A stretch of 64,000 bases of DNA from the NCBI RefSeq assembly GCF_018139545.1, contig NZ_JAGSPJ010000005.1, positions 231,112-295,111 of the forward strand, in the 5' to 3' direction. The translations under genes and the position numbers were made by a program. This document shows positions 11,275-19,462 of the stretch, piece after piece. The DNA is from Affinundibacterium fentianense (lineage in GTDB: Bacteria > Pseudomonadota > Gammaproteobacteria > Burkholderiales > Burkholderiaceae_D). Within the stretch, counting starts at the first letter, position 1. Each line of letters opens with the position of its first letter. Below the pieces are notes generated by a model. It ran no database searches. It was not told the origin of the DNA and saw only the letters and a list, made by a program, of their open reading frames with translations.

Positions 11275-12134
11275 TGCTGTATGCATGGAAATCAACTTCG
11301 ATGAGACGCGATGTGCAGCATCTTGAGCGTCCCTGTGTCCTAGTGTTCGCGGGACATGATCCCAGCGGCGGAGCTGGAATACAAGCCGATATCGAAGCAA
11401 TAGCGGCGCAGGGGGCGCATGCTTTACCCATCATCACGGCATTGACAGTGCAAGACAATAACCAAGTGTATGCTGTACATCCTGTGGCAGCCAGTTTGAT
11501 TGATGCACAGGCACAGGTGCTCATTGCAAATATGCCGATTGATGCAATCAAACTGGGAATCGTAGGGAATCGTGACAACGCAGAGACAATTGCTAGACTG
11601 ATTGATCAAATTCAGCGACATGATCGTGACAGGGCGCAGCCTATCCCAGTTGTTTTGGATCCAGTTTTAGCAAGTGGACATGGCAATCGATTGTCCGCTG
11701 AAGATGCGAGTTTTGCGATGTCGCCATTGTTAGGTCGTGCGACTCTCATTACGCCTAATTTGCCCGAACTGACTAAATTGGCTCCTCATGGTCTATCCAT
11801 AACACAACAGGCTAGGGCCTTGCTCGGTGGCGATTGCTCTGATGTGCTAGTCAAAGGTGGACATGGGCACGAAGCGCTTGTTATTAATCGATGGTTTTCG
11901 ACCAATCCTCTTCAAGCTGAGATGGAGTGGAGTTGGCCAAGATATACGGGTGGTTTTCACGGCAGCGGTTGTACTTTGGCTGCGGCGATCTCGGGACTAT
12001 TGGCCATGGGTTTGCCGATGGCTTCGGCATTGCTGCATGCGCAGGAGTTTACGCAACAATCTCTACAACATGCTTATAAAATAGCACCAGGACAAATGAT
12101 CCCTTTGCGCTCGGTAACTCAAGGTAGAAAATGA
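11274..12134 (+). CDS. thiD: Hydroxymethylpyrimidine/phosphomethylpyrimidine kinase ThiD
   Basis: Ribokinase-fold kinase that phosphorylates HMP and HMP-phosphate to HMP-pyrophosphate. It shows the substrate loop VFAGHDPSGGAGIQAD and the C-terminal anion-hole motif GGFHGSGCTLAAAI with its catalytic Cys/Gly region. The ATG shares one base with the thiG stop (TGATG), giving 286 residues. An internal ATG ten codons later (MRRDVQHLERP) could be the true start, since the first residues are not family-conserved. It overlaps thiE by four bases. Confidence 0.95.
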   Translation: MLYAWKSTSMRRDVQHLERPCVLVFAGHDPSGGAGIQADIEAIAAQGAHALPIITALTVQDNNQVYAVHPVAASLIDAQAQVLIANMPIDAIKLGIVGNRDNAETIARLIDQIQRHDRDRAQPIPVVLDPVLASGHGNRLSAEDASFAMSPLLGRATLITPNLPELTKLAPHGLSITQQARALLGGDCSDVLVKGGHGHEALVINRWFSTNPLQAEMEWSWPRYTGGFHGSGCTLAAAISGLLAMGLPMASALLHAQEFTQQSLQHAYKIAPGQMIPLRSVTQGRK

Positions 12135-12769
12135 ATACGATACATCACAGTGACAATCAATTGCGTGGCTTATATTTGGTTACGCCGAATTGGGATGATA
12201 CACAACGTCTTTTGGAAGTGACCGAAGCTGCCTTGGCCGCAGGGGCGGGTATTCTGCAGTATCGGCACAAGTCGGCACAGGTAGAGTTACGTTATGCGCA
12301 GGCGGCTGCCTTACAGAATTTATGCCGAAAGTACGGGGTGCCTTTCATCATTAATGATTTTGTCCAACTTGCTGCGCAATTGAATGCTGATGGTGTGCAT
12401 TTGGGTGGTTCTGATATTTCAGTTGCACAGGCGCGCGCTATTCTAGGAAAGAATAAGATTATTGGCGCTTCTTGTTATGGCGATTTAGGCTTGGCACATC
12501 TAGCGCAATTGCAGGGAGCGAACTATGTAGCGTTTGGAGGGTTTTATCCTTCACAAGTCAAACAATATGCGGTCACCACGCATCCGGATATCGTTTCAAT
12601 CGCAAAAAAGGAAATTAGTTTGCGGCAAGTTGTGATCGGCGGAATGACTGTGGATTTGGCTCGCCCTTTAGTTGCACGCGGTTGTGATATGGTGGCAGCG
12701 ATTAGCCATGTTTATTTGTCGGACCGTCCCGCCGATGTTGTTCGTGATTTTATTGCTCTGTTTCAATAA
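12131..12769 (+). CDS. thiE: Thiamin phosphate synthase ThiE
   Basis: Couples HMP-pyrophosphate with thiazole phosphate to form thiamin phosphate, the last committed step. The 212-residue TIM barrel has ILQYRHK (pyrophosphate-binding strand, usually QYR.K), INDFVQLAAQLNADGVHLG and VAFGGFYPS...KQYA in the expected order. The Phe in INDF replaces the Arg often seen there, a tolerated variation. The ATGA overlap with thiD indicates translational coupling. It is the last gene of the operon; no clear hairpin terminator follows. Confidence 0.95.
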   Translation: MNTIHHSDNQLRGLYLVTPNWDDTQRLLEVTEAALAAGAGILQYRHKSAQVELRYAQAAALQNLCRKYGVPFIINDFVQLAAQLNADGVHLGGSDISVAQARAILGKNKIIGASCYGDLGLAHLAQLQGANYVAFGGFYPSQVKQYAVTTHPDIVSIAKKEISLRQVVIGGMTVDLARPLVARGCDMVAAISHVYLSDRPADVVRDFIALFQ

Positions 12770-12977
12770 AAAATTTGCTTGGTTGTGCTTCTGCAAAAAT
12801 TGATTGCGACGGCTTGATGAAGGATCGCTTTGTTTGTTGCGTAAATTGCTCAAAATCGAAACGTATGCGGGTTTTAAATGCTTATCACCACAATAAAATT
12901 GGCTTTTTAGCTATTTTTGAACGCTTTATTGTATGATTCTTGGACTGCTAAGCAACAAATCCGAACCAGGCAAAGTA

Positions 12978-13862
12978 ATGACTCAATCTACCTCGATGAT
13001 GGCGGCACCGAAAACCAGCCGTCGTTTTATTTTAGAAATGCGCGGTTTTTCAGATGCAGAAAAAAGCATGCTGACTTCGACTTTTCGCTTGACGAGTCGA
13101 CGTGAAATGTCTTACGTCGAAGCAAGTGATGCAGAATGCCGTGCCGATATTTACCTGATCAATGCCGATAATCCAGAAGCGTTGGAGGATTTATCGAAGC
13201 GGGAAATCGGCGTGCCGAACGTTCACTCGCCTGCAGTCGTGATTGGGCGTACGCCCGTCGAGACACCTTGGCCATTTGTCGCGAAACCGATTCATTGGAT
13301 GCGCTTGTTTGAAAATCTTGATACAGAGATGCAACGCGCATTGCGCGAACGCAGTGCTCGGCAGAGTCATCAAGGCGGGCAGCATGGTTGGGACGGCGCG
13401 ACCTTACGCCGTTCGAGTGACCAAAAAGTAGCAGCGGTTCCATTGATTGTTGAAGCGCCAGCGCGTGAAACGGTTCTCGTTGTCGACGATAGTGCGACCG
13501 TACGTGCTTTTATGCGTATCAAGTTATCCCCATTTCAATTTGATGTCGACTTTGCAGAAACAGGCGAACAAGCTGTCGAGAAAGCGCTAGCTAAGGCGAA
13601 GGAAAAGCCCTACAACTGTATTTTTCTCGACATTATGATGCCGGGGATCGATGGTTACGAAGTGTGTAAGAAAATCAAGGCCAATGCAACGACGAAACCA
13701 TCCGCAGTGGTGATGTTGACGAGCAAGTCTTCCATTATCGATAAATTGCGGGCAAATTGGTCTGGATGTGATGCATTTTTAAGTAAACCTGTCGCAGAAG
13801 ACGATTTGTTGGCGACGATTGCGAAGTTCTTGCCAAGTGCATTGGATAGTATCCGCAATTGA
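12978..13862 (+). CDS. Response regulator with degenerate N-terminal receiver
   Basis: A 294-residue protein with no DNA-binding or enzymatic output domain. The C-terminal half is a canonical receiver: acidic pair Asp170/Asp171 (LVVDDSATVRAF), phospho-acceptor Asp218 (FLDIMMPGIDGYEV) and Lys270 (FLSKPVAEDD). The first 125 residues look like a second receiver that has lost key residues: a strand ADIYLINAD where the acceptor should be, SPAVVIGRT, and a retained Lys-Pro (FVAKPIHW). The ATG at 12978 is chosen for its upstream AGG; a further in-frame start at 12933 has no site. Such stand-alone receivers usually act by protein contact, for example in motility or chemotaxis; the partner is unknown. 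Confidence 0.8.
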   Translation: MTQSTSMMAAPKTSRRFILEMRGFSDAEKSMLTSTFRLTSRREMSYVEASDAECRADIYLINADNPEALEDLSKREIGVPNVHSPAVVIGRTPVETPWPFVAKPIHWMRLFENLDTEMQRALRERSARQSHQGGQHGWDGATLRRSSDQKVAAVPLIVEAPARETVLVVDDSATVRAFMRIKLSPFQFDVDFAETGEQAVEKALAKAKEKPYNCIFLDIMMPGIDGYEVCKKIKANATTKPSAVVMLTSKSSIIDKLRANWSGCDAFLSKPVAEDDLLATIAKFLPSALDSIRN

Positions 13863-14040
13863 GCTAAGGTTGTGCGAACGATCCAAATGTTATACCTCCG
13901 ATTATGATGGTCTTGCTTGCTTATCGCATCAAGGCCATTATTTATTCTCAAAAACGCCTGATTAATCGCAGTTTGCTATCGAAAAGGTTTTCGCATGTCT
14001 ACACTCGCCTCTGTTGTTCAACGAACTTTAGGAGATGAGA

Positions 14041-14204
14041 TGATGAAGACTTGGAAATTGCTATTGGCTACCCTTGCCACGGTTGCTGCCCTGAATTTTT
14101 CCTTTGCAGAGCAAAATAGCGTGGCGGTCCCTCAAGGCTGGATCGCGAATGGCCACGTTTTTTCAGGCACAAAGTTCTTTTTTTCTGCCATTTATTGCGC
14201 ATAA
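14041..14204 (+). pseudogene. Truncated secreted-protein gene cut by an IS remnant
   Basis: An ATG with a good AGGAG site (14029-14033) opens a convincing signal peptide (MMKTWKLLLATLATVAAL...SFA) followed by about 14 mature residues (EQNSVAVPQGWIANG). The frame then runs into sequence belonging to the IS3-like remnant and stops at 14204. Expression signals are intact but the protein is lost. The original function cannot be recovered from so short a fragment. Confidence 0.65.
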
Positions 14205-14560
14205 ATCGTAGGTGTTAAATACCCTCTCATTGGGCGCAAATGCAAGTAGATATGCAACCCAACAATGTGTTGAGTAATGTCTTTTTTCGCTTCCAAATGG
14301 TGGACGTAATCTTGCCATCAAACGCACTCCATTTTAAAATTTAAAAAGAAGTGTTCCATCACTGCATTATCCCAACAATTACCTTTCCGAATCTGACTGC
14401 ACACTATCCCATGCATTTCCAGCAAGCTGAGGCTTGTCATTGCGGATGCGCGACTCGGATGAATGGTTACCCGTATCGCAGTCTTTCCAATCGCAATTTC
14501 GCCAAATGTGAGGTCATTTGATCGGCGCAACATGTCGCGCATCGCACTCCTCTGCGAGAA
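14160..14560 (-). mobile_element. Remnant of an IS3-family insertion sequence
   Basis: The minus strand carries the C-terminal end of an IS3-type transposase, while the plus-strand signal-peptide gene breaks off at about 14160, roughly 30 bp beyond the transposase stop. That is where the end of an IS3 element would be expected. The left part of the element (transposase N-terminus, OrfA and the other end) is missing, and no complete inverted-repeat pair is visible, so the element is dead. The outer boundary is uncertain; 14560-14750 holds nothing else that I recognise apart from the lacI-family start region. Confidence 0.65.
14192..14542 (-). pseudogene. IS3-family transposase (OrfB) C-terminal fragment
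   Basis: The translation contains the DDE-domain hallmark RKGNCWDNAVMEHFFLNFKME, in which the last acidic residue of the DDE triad normally lies, preceded by LLEMHGIVCS. After an in-frame TGA at 14318-14320 the same frame continues with WQDYVHHLEAKKDI and LTPTIYAQ and stops at 14192, matching the usual C-terminal end (WQ..Y....EA..DI...I). The internal stop and the missing N-terminal two-thirds make it nonfunctional. Confidence 0.8.
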
Positions 14561-14751
14561 TGTTCACCTCACGCTTCACCTAAATTTGTTTACTAAACCT
14601 GCTAAACTGAACCTCGCTATCGCCAGTGCAGTTGACCTTGATTTTGCGCTAGAACTACCATAGCCGCTAAAGTACGCCGTGTTCCGTTGGAATCTGATTC
14701 TTGTTTATTAAAATAGCGCGAAACGGCTCAGAAAATAGGAGAGAGTGGGAC

Positions 14752-15738
14752 ATGCGCGTCACCATCCGCGATATTGCAAAGACGACGGGCTTATCGCTCG
14801 GTACGATTTCGCGCGCGCTCAAAAATCAGAGCGGACTGACTGAGTCAACCCGCATGCGTGTGTTTGAAGTAGCTCGTCAGCTTGGCTATGACTTTTCTAA
14901 ATTGAAGAGCGGCCGTGTACGTCGCATCGCTTTTCTTTTGCATCGTCAGCACAATACCTTATCGAGTAGCCCCTTTTTCTCACCGGTTCTGCATGGCGCG
15001 GAAGCGGCTTGTCGACGCGAGGGCATCGCTCTATCGTTTGTGGCGATCGGCCCCGCTGAACCCGTCATGGAACAGATTCGAGTACATCAACCCGATGCAA
15101 TTCTTTGCGCTGGTTTTTTCGAGCCAGAAATCTTGCATGCGATTCGTGCTGCAGGTAAGCCGCTTGTCCTGATCGACATGTATCTCGATGACTTCACTTC
15201 GATCAACCCTGACAATCGTTTGGGTGGTTACTTGGCGACACGGCATTTGATTCAATCCGGACGTAAGCGCATTGCGATGTTGAGCGGCCCCAGCGCGCAC
15301 TACAGTATTCAAGAACGTGTGCATGGTTTTCGTAAAGCTTTGTATGACGCCAAAATGTTGGCTAACCCTGAGCTAGAAATCGCGATCGCGCATCATGCAA
15401 ATGAAGAAGCGAGTGTGAAGAAAGCCATGCTGAAATTGCTCGCAATGACGCAACCACCGGATGCTGTCTTTTGCTACAACGATAATACCGCTTTGACGGC
15501 GATGCATGCCTGCTTGGATGCTGGCTTAAAGATTCCACATGATATCGCCATCGTCGGCTTTGACAATATTAGTGCTGCGGCAAAGTCGAATCCCCCATTG
15601 ACGAGTATTCACGTCGATAAGAAAGCACTTGGAGAGGAAGGGGTGGCAATGCTCTTGTGTACAGCCCAAGGTGAAGCAGTCGACAAGACGTTAGCAGTGC
15701 AATTAATGGTCCGCGAGAGTAGTACGGACGATCTTTAA
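14752..15738 (+). CDS. LacI-family transcriptional regulator
   Basis: A 328-residue repressor-type regulator. The N-terminal helix-turn-helix (VTIRDIAKTTGLSLGTISRALKNQSGLTESTR) is classical LacI, followed by a periplasmic-binding-protein-like sugar-sensing core (DNRLGGYLATRHLIQSGRKRIAMLSGP, AIVGFDNISAA). The start at 14752 places the helix-turn-helix at the extreme N-terminus, as in the family, and has GAGAG upstream; the longer frame from 14701 adds unrelated residues. It sits 47 bp before a GH92 glycosidase on the same strand, so it probably controls that gene in response to a sugar, perhaps mannose or a mannoside. Confidence 0.92.
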   Translation: MRVTIRDIAKTTGLSLGTISRALKNQSGLTESTRMRVFEVARQLGYDFSKLKSGRVRRIAFLLHRQHNTLSSSPFFSPVLHGAEAACRREGIALSFVAIGPAEPVMEQIRVHQPDAILCAGFFEPEILHAIRAAGKPLVLIDMYLDDFTSINPDNRLGGYLATRHLIQSGRKRIAMLSGPSAHYSIQERVHGFRKALYDAKMLANPELEIAIAHHANEEASVKKAMLKLLAMTQPPDAVFCYNDNTALTAMHACLDAGLKIPHDIAIVGFDNISAAAKSNPPLTSIHVDKKALGEEGVAMLLCTAQGEAVDKTLAVQLMVRESSTDDL

Positions 15739-15785
15739 TTTATGTTCGCTCGAGCATAGTCTACGAGCTCTTTGGAAGGAACATC

Positions 15786-18182
15786 ATGCCAGTATTTCTT
15801 CGCGCCAGCGCATCGCCTCTTGTGCACTTGGTTTCCATCTTTGTCCCCAGCCTTATGCTTTGTCTCGCGTTGCCACAGATGGGTATCGCTGCTGTCAGTT
15901 CCAATTTGGAGACCAAACTCAGTGCCAAGCCGTCTGCTGTAGTCAATGTCTTTATCGGCACGGGAGGCGATGGGCATACTTTTCCTGGAGCGACCCGTCC
16001 TTTTGGTATGGTGCAACTCAGTCCAGACACGCAATTACGTCATTTTAAGCAGAGCTATCCTTGGGCAGCCGGGTATCGTTACGAAGATGATTCGATTTTA
16101 GGATTTTCGCATACTCATTTTTCAGGGACCGGGCATTCGGATTTAGGTGACGTTTTATTGATGCCGTATAGTGGTGAGACGAAATGGGAGCCAGGCTATC
16201 CTGAGCGCGCGTTTAGCGGTTATCGTTCCCGATTTAGTCATCAGCAGGAGAAAGCCGAACCCGGTTACTACGCAGTCAAATTGCTTGATCATGAAGTGGA
16301 CGTCGAGTTGACTGCGAGTGAACGCGTGGGTTTGCATCGTTACCATTACGGAAAGGGCGTCGAGGCGAAGTTGCTCGTCGATATGCGGAGTAGCATCTAT
16401 GATTACAAATCCAAAAATCTGTGGTCAAGCCTTCGTGTAAGAAGTAATACCTTGGTCACCGGAATGCGTATCACGCGAGGTTGGGCACCGGGGCGGCAGG
16501 TTTATTTTGCTATGCAGTTTTCTAAGCCATTCCAGCAACGTGAAATTCAAAATCGCGAAGATGCTATCGAATATCGTGGTTTTGCTGGGCCGGGCTCTGG
16601 TGCAAAAGAGAAAGTAAAGGTCGAAGGTAAAGCCTTGGTTGCCGCCTTTAATTTTGGTATTCCCAACGATCAATCTTTAATGGTCAAGGTGGCGATTTCC
16701 GCCGTTAGTGAGGAAGGTGCCATCGCGAATTTACAGGAAATGAGTGATTGGGATTTTGCGGCTGAGCGACAAAAGGCAAGCGATGCTTGGAACACCGCGT
16801 TATCGGCTGTCAGTATTGAAGCCGCACCCGATATGCGGACAAAGGCCTACACTGCCTTGTATCACAGCATGATGGGTCCGAGTCTGTTTATGGATATTGA
16901 TGGGCGTTATCGCGGTCCCGATAATGAAGTCCATCAAGCCCAAGGATTCCGATTCCATTCCACCTTCTCTCTCTGGGACACTTATCGAGCATTGCACCCA
17001 TTGTTAACCTTGATCCAACCCACAGCGCGGAATGCTGACTTTATTCAATCTTTGATCGCGTCGCAAAAAGTAAGCCCGGAGGGGATTCTACCCGTATGGC
17101 AGTTCCATGGTTTGGAAACTTGGTGCATGATTGGCTATCATGCAGTCCCCGTGATTGCAGATGCGTATTTAAAAGGAGTGACAGGTTTTGATGCGGAAGC
17201 CGCTTTAAAAGCCATGGTCAGCAGTGCGGAATATGGCGCATACGGAGGACTGCGGCATTATATGCAATACGGTTATGTGCCAACGGACTTAGAGCCGGAA
17301 GCAGCATCCAAAACAGTTGAATATGCGTTTGATGATTGGACCATCGCACGTATGGCGGAAAAGATGGGCAAACTCGATATTGCGAAGAAATTTTATGCGC
17401 GAGCACAAAATTATCGGAATGTATTTGATGTGAATACTGGATTCATTCGCGCTCGCAAAGCGAATGGTGAATTCCGTGTCCCATTTGATCCAGCCGTTTC
17501 AAACTTCGGCAGCGACTACACTGAGGGGAGTGCATGGCAGTATTCTTGGTATATGCCGCACGACAATGCGGGGTTGATTCAAATGCTAGGTGGAGATTCG
17601 GCTGCGATTGCGAAAATTGATCAAGTATTTGATGCCAAAGTTGACGAAAAAATCTATGCGCATATGGAAGATATTTCTGGCTTGATTGGCCATTATGCAC
17701 ATGGTAACGAACCATCACATCATGTTGCCTATCTCTATAACTATTTTGGTGCACCCTGGAAGACGCAACAGCGTTTGCAACAAATTATGGACAGTCAGTA
17801 TCATGCGAAGCCAGACGGTTTGTCGGGAAACGATGATTTGGGGCAAATGTCCGCATGGTTTGCATTCACGAGTTTCGGATTTTATCCAGTAGCGCCGGGC
17901 AGCAATGAATATATATTGGGGCGACCGTTCCTCGATAAAACGAGTTTGAATTTGCCGAACGGAAAACGGTTTGTGATTCGGGCAGAAAATCTCAGCAAGG
18001 CAAATCAATATGTCGGCTCGGTTAGCTTGAATGGGAAGCCTCTGGAGAAAAATTTCATCACCCATACGCAAATTACTGAGGGTGGCGAATTGCTGTTCAA
18101 AATGCAAAGCACACCGAATAAAAATTGGGGAAGTCAATCGAACGCACGCCCTTATACGCAAACGAAGTATCGAGTTGATTGA
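15786..18182 (+). CDS. GH92-family glycosidase (alpha-mannosidase type), exported
   Basis: A 798-residue protein with an N-terminal export signal (LVSIFVPSLMLCLALPQMGIAA). It shows the GH92 plan: an N-terminal beta-sandwich (VNVFIGTGGDGHTFPGA, PFGMVQLSPDT, GFSHTHFSGTGHSDLGD) and a C-terminal (alpha/alpha)6 barrel with GNDDLGQMSAWF and FGFYPVAPGS. GH92 enzymes are calcium-dependent exo-alpha-mannosidases acting on glycan ends; the exact linkage cannot be predicted. GGAAGG precedes the ATG. A short palindrome GCTCGAGC (15748-15755) in the gap after the LacI gene could be an operator, but this is only a suggestion. No transporter or further glycosidase accompanies it. Confidence 0.9.
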   Translation: MPVFLRASASPLVHLVSIFVPSLMLCLALPQMGIAAVSSNLETKLSAKPSAVVNVFIGTGGDGHTFPGATRPFGMVQLSPDTQLRHFKQSYPWAAGYRYEDDSILGFSHTHFSGTGHSDLGDVLLMPYSGETKWEPGYPERAFSGYRSRFSHQQEKAEPGYYAVKLLDHEVDVELTASERVGLHRYHYGKGVEAKLLVDMRSSIYDYKSKNLWSSLRVRSNTLVTGMRITRGWAPGRQVYFAMQFSKPFQQREIQNREDAIEYRGFAGPGSGAKEKVKVEGKALVAAFNFGIPNDQSLMVKVAISAVSEEGAIANLQEMSDWDFAAERQKASDAWNTALSAVSIEAAPDMRTKAYTALYHSMMGPSLFMDIDGRYRGPDNEVHQAQGFRFHSTFSLWDTYRALHPLLTLIQPTARNADFIQSLIASQKVSPEGILPVWQFHGLETWCMIGYHAVPVIADAYLKGVTGFDAEAALKAMVSSAEYGAYGGLRHYMQYGYVPTDLEPEAASKTVEYAFDDWTIARMAEKMGKLDIAKKFYARAQNYRNVFDVNTGFIRARKANGEFRVPFDPAVSNFGSDYTEGSAWQYSWYMPHDNAGLIQMLGGDSAAIAKIDQVFDAKVDEKIYAHMEDISGLIGHYAHGNEPSHHVAYLYNYFGAPWKTQQRLQQIMDSQYHAKPDGLSGNDDLGQMSAWFAFTSFGFYPVAPGSNEYILGRPFLDKTSLNLPNGKRFVIRAENLSKANQYVGSVSLNGKPLEKNFITHTQITEGGELLFKMQSTPNKNWGSQSNARPYTQTKYRVD

Positions 18183-18216
18183 GCGTAGTTCGGCAAATTG
18201 CTTTGCAGCGATGTCG

Positions 18217-18257
18217 AAAAAAAAGGAATCAGGCTTATGGGTCATATGCCTGATTCC
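18217..18257 (-). terminator. Intrinsic terminator of the hydrolase/exported-protein operon
   Basis: A perfect 10-bp stem (GGAATCAGGC 18225-18234 / GCCTGATTCC 18248-18257) is followed on the minus strand by an uninterrupted run of eight T residues (A-run 18217-18224 on the plus strand). This is a strong minus-strand terminator, lying about 60 bp after the stop at 18316. Confidence 0.85.
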
Positions 18258-18315
18258 TACAGTCGATAAAAATCAAAAGTAAGGGAGTTAACTCAAACGA
18301 GCGCGACGCCGTTGC

Positions 18316-19449
18316 TTAGAGTGCATTCTTGAGTTGAAGTACTTTTTCTTTTGAGTTATCCAGTGCTTTGAGCAAATCCACGGAGAAAAATATGCCTGTT
18401 TTTCCGTCACGGCGTGTAACTCCCAAGGCATATTTGTTGTCGACATAGATCGTTACACCGTGTCCAACGGACTTCAGGTCGGCACGATCAGAATACAAGC
18501 TGGTTAAGCTCAACCCCAAAGGAATCCTTCCCCCATTTTTCTTCCAAAAATTGACACCTATCCACTCGATACTTAGCGCTTCTTTTGTCCTCTGACCATT
18601 GGGCGCTCCCGAGACATGTTCGAATACAATATTGGGATGAAGAACAAACCATTGACGTGCTGGCGGCCCAGTCAAACTGGTGGCCATTGTGCTTGATTCA
18701 TGCTCAATGAAGCTGGTCAACGCGAGATCGAGAAAGCTCAGTGCCCGTGCATTTTTCCAATAGTTATCCCAATCTTTCTCGACTTTTTCTAATTCTTGCA
18801 CTACCAGTCCAGAACTGAGTTTGATCAGCGTGGTTTGGTATGGCGCAATCGCCTTACTGAAATCATGCAGCAATGCACTGCATTTGATTTTATTCGAGGT
18901 GCTTGCAATACAATTGGTTTCATCGGAATCAGTGATAGCTAGCACCTCTGCAAAGTTAGAGAAACGAAATGCTGATCTGTTCTCGCTCTTTAGGTGGGTG
19001 AAGGTTGACAGTTTCTTCGGACGTTCCAATTGCAGGAAATAGTAGCTTGCACGATCTTGCATTTCTTTTTCGAAATAGTCAGCTTGACGATTTACATTGT
19101 CCGCAATTTGGGTATTCGAGAACGTACTGCCTAGCGATTTTCGCACCATAGAACCGAATTCGGTGAACGCATTGGCGAGCCCTGAAAGATCCTTTTCCGT
19201 CGTTGTTTGCTTGAGTTGTTCACATACCTTTTTATCGAGCGCAATGGCGGCGTTGTGCAAGTCAAGGAAATACGTTGATGTTGGGTCATATTGATGTGCT
19301 TGGCATTCCTTTTGAATTGCTGCTATTTTTTGCGCGATAGGATCTGCGGCTGCATTTTCTTGCTGTGCAAGACAGCTCGTGCTCAAGAAAAAGGTGGAAA
19401 TCAGTGTTCCAATTTTGATCCAAGTGATTGTTTGAGTTTTCGATAGCAT
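18316..19449 (-). CDS. Exported protein of unknown function, paired with hydrolase
   Basis: I do not recognise the family. The 377-residue protein begins with a signal peptide (MLSKTQTITWIKIGTLISTFFLSTSCLAQQ). Cleavage after CLA is likely; the LSTSC stretch is a poor lipobox, so lipidation is doubtful. The mature part is largely helical to about residue 260 with four cysteines (KEC, KKVC, NCIAS, IKC), then a beta-rich end (SIEWIGVNFWKKNGG, GVTIYVDNKYALGVTRRDGKTGIFFSVD). The start at 19449 is chosen for GAGG six bases upstream. It lies 13 bp after the hydrolase gene, so the two form an operon ended by a strong terminator. Confidence 0.8.
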   Translation of the reverse strand: MLSKTQTITWIKIGTLISTFFLSTSCLAQQENAAADPIAQKIAAIQKECQAHQYDPTSTYFLDLHNAAIALDKKVCEQLKQTTTEKDLSGLANAFTEFGSMVRKSLGSTFSNTQIADNVNRQADYFEKEMQDRASYYFLQLERPKKLSTFTHLKSENRSAFRFSNFAEVLAITDSDETNCIASTSNKIKCSALLHDFSKAIAPYQTTLIKLSSGLVVQELEKVEKDWDNYWKNARALSFLDLALTSFIEHESSTMATSLTGPPARQWFVLHPNIVFEHVSGAPNGQRTKEALSIEWIGVNFWKKNGGRIPLGLSLTSLYSDRADLKSVGHGVTIYVDNKYALGVTRRDGKTGIFFSVDLLKALDNSKEKVLQLKNAL

Positions 19450-19462
19450 GATGTGCCTCGCT

